From NCBI GenBank assembly GCA_022795575.1, contig JAAWGY010000118.1, forward strand, positions 1-6,998: a stretch of DNA of 6,998 bases, in the 5' to 3' direction. Source of the DNA: Angelakisella sp. (GTDB taxonomy: Bacteria; Bacillota; Clostridia; Oscillospirales; Ruminococcaceae). Below are positions 5,836 to 6,998 of the stretch, piece by piece (position 1 is the first letter of the stretch; every line of letters begins with the position of its first letter). The notes under the pieces are model-generated. The model did no database searches and was not told where the DNA came from. It saw nothing but the letters and a program-made list of their open reading frames with translations. The position numbers were made by a program, and so were the translations under genes.

Positions 5836-5864
5836 ATTATAGTCTATCGCCCCCGCCGGGGCAA
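5836..5864 (-). promoter_or_regulatory. Sigma-A-like promoter of the 112-residue gene
   Basis: On the minus strand, TTGCCC (5859-5864) and a perfect TATAAT (5836-5841) are 17 bp apart, about 30 bp upstream of the start codon. As in the next promoter downstream, the base after the -10 is A, the -35 begins TTGC, and a GC-rich dyad (CCCCG-G-CGGGG here) follows it directly. Confidence 0.65.
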
Positions 5865-5953
5865 TCGGCAATACCGCCAAAGACCTCCCGCCTTTTTTGT
5901 CGGGGGCCTATATTTAGTAGTTTCCCCATAGAAAAACCCGTTTTCTTGAAGAA

Positions 5954-5968
5954 ATTACAAATTGTAAT
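5954..5968. promoter_or_regulatory. Candidate operator 1, ATTACAAATTGTAAT
   Basis: This is a perfect 15-bp palindrome (7-bp arms around one base) just upstream of the -35 element of the secreted-protein promoter. Thirteen of 15 bases match the second dyad at 5986-6000, centred 32 bp downstream, about three helical turns. BlaI/MecI/CopY-type operators have a TACA-NN-TGTA core with a 2-bp gap; here the gap is 3 bp, so that family is only a loose analogy. Confidence 0.55.
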
Positions 5969-5976
5969 AAAACCTA

Positions 5977-6005
5977 TTGCATTTAGTTACAAAGTGTAAT
6001 ACAAT
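5977..6005 (+). promoter_or_regulatory. Sigma-A-like promoter of the secreted-protein gene
   Basis: TTGCAT (5977-5982) and TACAAT (6000-6005) are 17 bp apart in a strongly AT-rich stretch, 69 nt upstream of the start codon. Both hexamers are close to consensus. The spacer holds the second dyad, whose last base is the first base of the -10. Confidence 0.75.
5986..6000. promoter_or_regulatory. Candidate operator 2, GTTACAAAGTGTAAT
   Basis: This 15-bp dyad has TTACA-NNN-TGTAA symmetry with one mismatched end pair. It occupies the promoter spacer and touches the -10. A protein bound here would cover the promoter, and the equivalent site at 5954-5968 would allow a second dimer on the same helical face. 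Confidence 0.55.
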
Positions 6006-6042
6006 GGTCACGGAACGAGGGAGATGGAGAGCCCCCGGACCA
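6005..6042 (+). promoter_or_regulatory. Possible 5'-leader hairpin
   Basis: TGGTC (6005-6009) pairs with GACCA (6038-6042), and CGG (6011-6013) pairs with CCG (6035-6037) around a bulged A. It would form near the 5' end of the secreted-protein mRNA and could protect it from decay. The expected start point is near 6012, so the outer stem may be only partly transcribed. Confidence 0.25.
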
Positions 6043-6074
6043 CTAAGATTAAAATTTTATGGAGGAAAACGAAC

Positions 6075-6998
6075 ATGAAAAAGGTTCTCGCACTCGTGCT
6101 GGCTGTCATGATGCTGGCGACTGTGGCCTTTGCCGCTGATGGTACGGCCACTCCTACTCCTGATGGCTCCGATGGCCAGGGCGCAACTGCAACCATCACT
6201 CCCGGTGCTAAGTTAAAGGTTGGCGAAGGCGACATCACTGGCACCACCAACACCAAGGCTGTCAACTCCACCAACTACAGCATTTCCAACATCAAGTACA
6301 ACGATGGTAAGGCTCTGGTTGAGTCCATCAAGTTTGATGATGATGCTGACCGTCTGGTCATCAAGCTGAAGCAGGATTACACCATGACCAGCCCCAAGAA
6401 ACTGGACATGAGCCTGGTTTTGAAGGGCAAGAAGGCTGGCAAGACTGCTAAGCCCGCTGATGTCAGCGTGAGCGTCACTCGCTATGTTGGCTATCCCTTG
6501 AACGAGAACAAGAGCGCTACTGCTCAGGACAGCGGTATCATCATCCTTGACACTGACAACGCTGTTGTTCCCACCGGCGCTGGCACTACCAAAGCTGTTT
6601 ACAAGGTCGTCAAGGGCGGCACCGCTGCCTATGGCACTATGAACATGGCTGCTGTGGATTCCGATGTTGAGGTTGAGGTTCGCGTCTATGATGGCGACAA
6701 GCTCTTCCTGTACAACAACCTGGATACCGATGATGACATCCTCAAGAAGTACGCCGATGCCGATGCCGACATCACCTTCCTGAGCTTCCCCGCTGAGCCC
6801 ACCTTCAATGCTACCGCTACCGTCCGCTTCTACAAGGAAGAGGATTCCTTCATCTATGGCATGAAGGATGGCAAGCTGGTCAACGTTAACGCCAAGTGGG
6901 ATGACGATGAGGGCTGCTTCATCCTCAAGACCCGCACCCTGGGCTCCTATGTCTTCTCTGACAAGAAGCTGAGCGTTGCCGCTACCACCCCTGGCTCC
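6075..6998 (+). CDS. Secreted or surface protein of unknown function, 3' end outside window
   Basis: The reading frame runs 308 codons from ATG 6075 to the window edge with no stop, so the gene is partial. GGAGG (6061-6065) lies 9 nt before the start. Residues 1-20 are a classic Sec signal peptide: MKK, a hydrophobic core of Leu/Val/Ala/Met, then AFA with likely cleavage before Ala21. The mature part opens with a Thr/Pro/Asp/Gly-rich linker (21-45), then alternating beta-type stretches rich in Asp, Lys, Val and Thr. Only one Cys (281) is seen. The segment at about 268-298 (VNAKWDDDEGCFILKTRTLGSYVFSDKKL) ends in what looks like a domain boundary before a Thr/Pro-rich linker (AATTPGS). Codon use differs sharply from the neighbours: GCT, GGC, AAG, AAC and GAT/GAC dominate and GC content is lower, as in very highly expressed genes. 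A surface-layer-like or cell-wall-attached protein is plausible; the C-terminus needed to judge anchoring is missing. Confidence 0.8.
   Translation, partial: MKKVLALVLAVMMLATVAFAADGTATPTPDGSDGQGATATITPGAKLKVGEGDITGTTNTKAVNSTNYSISNIKYNDGKALVESIKFDDDADRLVIKLKQDYTMTSPKKLDMSLVLKGKKAGKTAKPADVSVSVTRYVGYPLNENKSATAQDSGIIILDTDNAVVPTGAGTTKAVYKVVKGGTAAYGTMNMAAVDSDVEVEVRVYDGDKLFLYNNLDTDDDILKKYADADADITFLSFPAEPTFNATATVRFYKEEDSFIYGMKDGKLVNVNAKWDDDEGCFILKTRTLGSYVFSDKKLSVAATTPGS

Noticed and set aside
5885..5910. Hairpin around CTCCCG...CGGGGG as a terminator
   Set aside because: The stem is only about 6 bp with a wobble and a 10-nt loop. The T-run is in the loop, and no plus-strand gene ends upstream.
5035..5931. 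Plus-strand 298-codon frame with STRSSRV repeats
   Set aside because: Its repeats are the antisense reading of the 21-bp heptad repeats, and the frame crosses two minus-strand promoters.
6008..6274. Minus-strand 88-codon frame overlapping the secreted-protein gene
   Set aside because: It is antisense to the signal peptide and leader of a gene with a clear promoter and ribosome-binding site.

Overview
The window most likely comes from a GC-rich, endospore-forming gut Firmicute of the Oscillospiraceae/Ruminococcaceae type (Flavonifractor, Pseudoflavonifractor or Oscillibacter relatives). This is inferred from three things: the spore-germination pair cwlJ-gerQ, strong AGGAGG ribosome-binding sites with sigma-A-like promoters, and high-GC coding sequence in which most of the long antisense frames are open. 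No rRNA, tRNA, CRISPR array or transposase is visible.

Layout. (1) Bases 1-130 are an AT-richer flank with no supported gene. (2) Bases 131-3708, minus strand, carry two translationally coupled half-transporters (ATGA overlap) that form a heterodimeric ABC exporter of the TM287/288, LmrCD, EfrAB, BmrCD type. The first-transcribed subunit has degenerate catalytic residues (Asp for Glu, Gln for His) and the second is canonical. A sigma-A-like promoter with a palindrome filling its spacer lies just upstream. (3) Bases 3961-4788, plus strand, hold a compact cwlJ-gerQ operon: a SleB/CwlJ-family spore-cortex hydrolase and the coat protein that CwlJ needs for localisation. It ends at a strong hairpin that can also serve the converging genes. 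(4) Bases 4869-5805, minus strand, hold two small predicted coiled-coil proteins of unknown function, each with its own TTGC-N-TATAAT-like promoter. One contains five in-frame 21-bp repeats that encode perfect heptads. (5) Bases 6075-6998, plus strand, hold the first 308 codons of a secreted protein that runs off the window. It has a clear signal peptide, Asp/Thr/Lys-rich composition, and codon use unlike its neighbours (GCT, GGC, AAG, AAC preferred), suggesting very high expression. Its sigma-A-like promoter is flanked and overlapped by two near-identical 15-bp TACA-NNN-TGTA dyads centred 32 bp apart.

How the parts work together. The exporter genes form one unit and should make one membrane complex. 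CwlJ and GerQ should act together in the spore coat to start cortex hydrolysis during germination. The coiled-coil genes and the secreted-protein gene are divergent, and nothing in the sequence ties them functionally to the other units. The most intriguing parts are the paired operators at the secreted-protein promoter, the repeat-built coiled-coil gene next to its small neighbour, and the unidentified abundant-looking surface or secreted protein.
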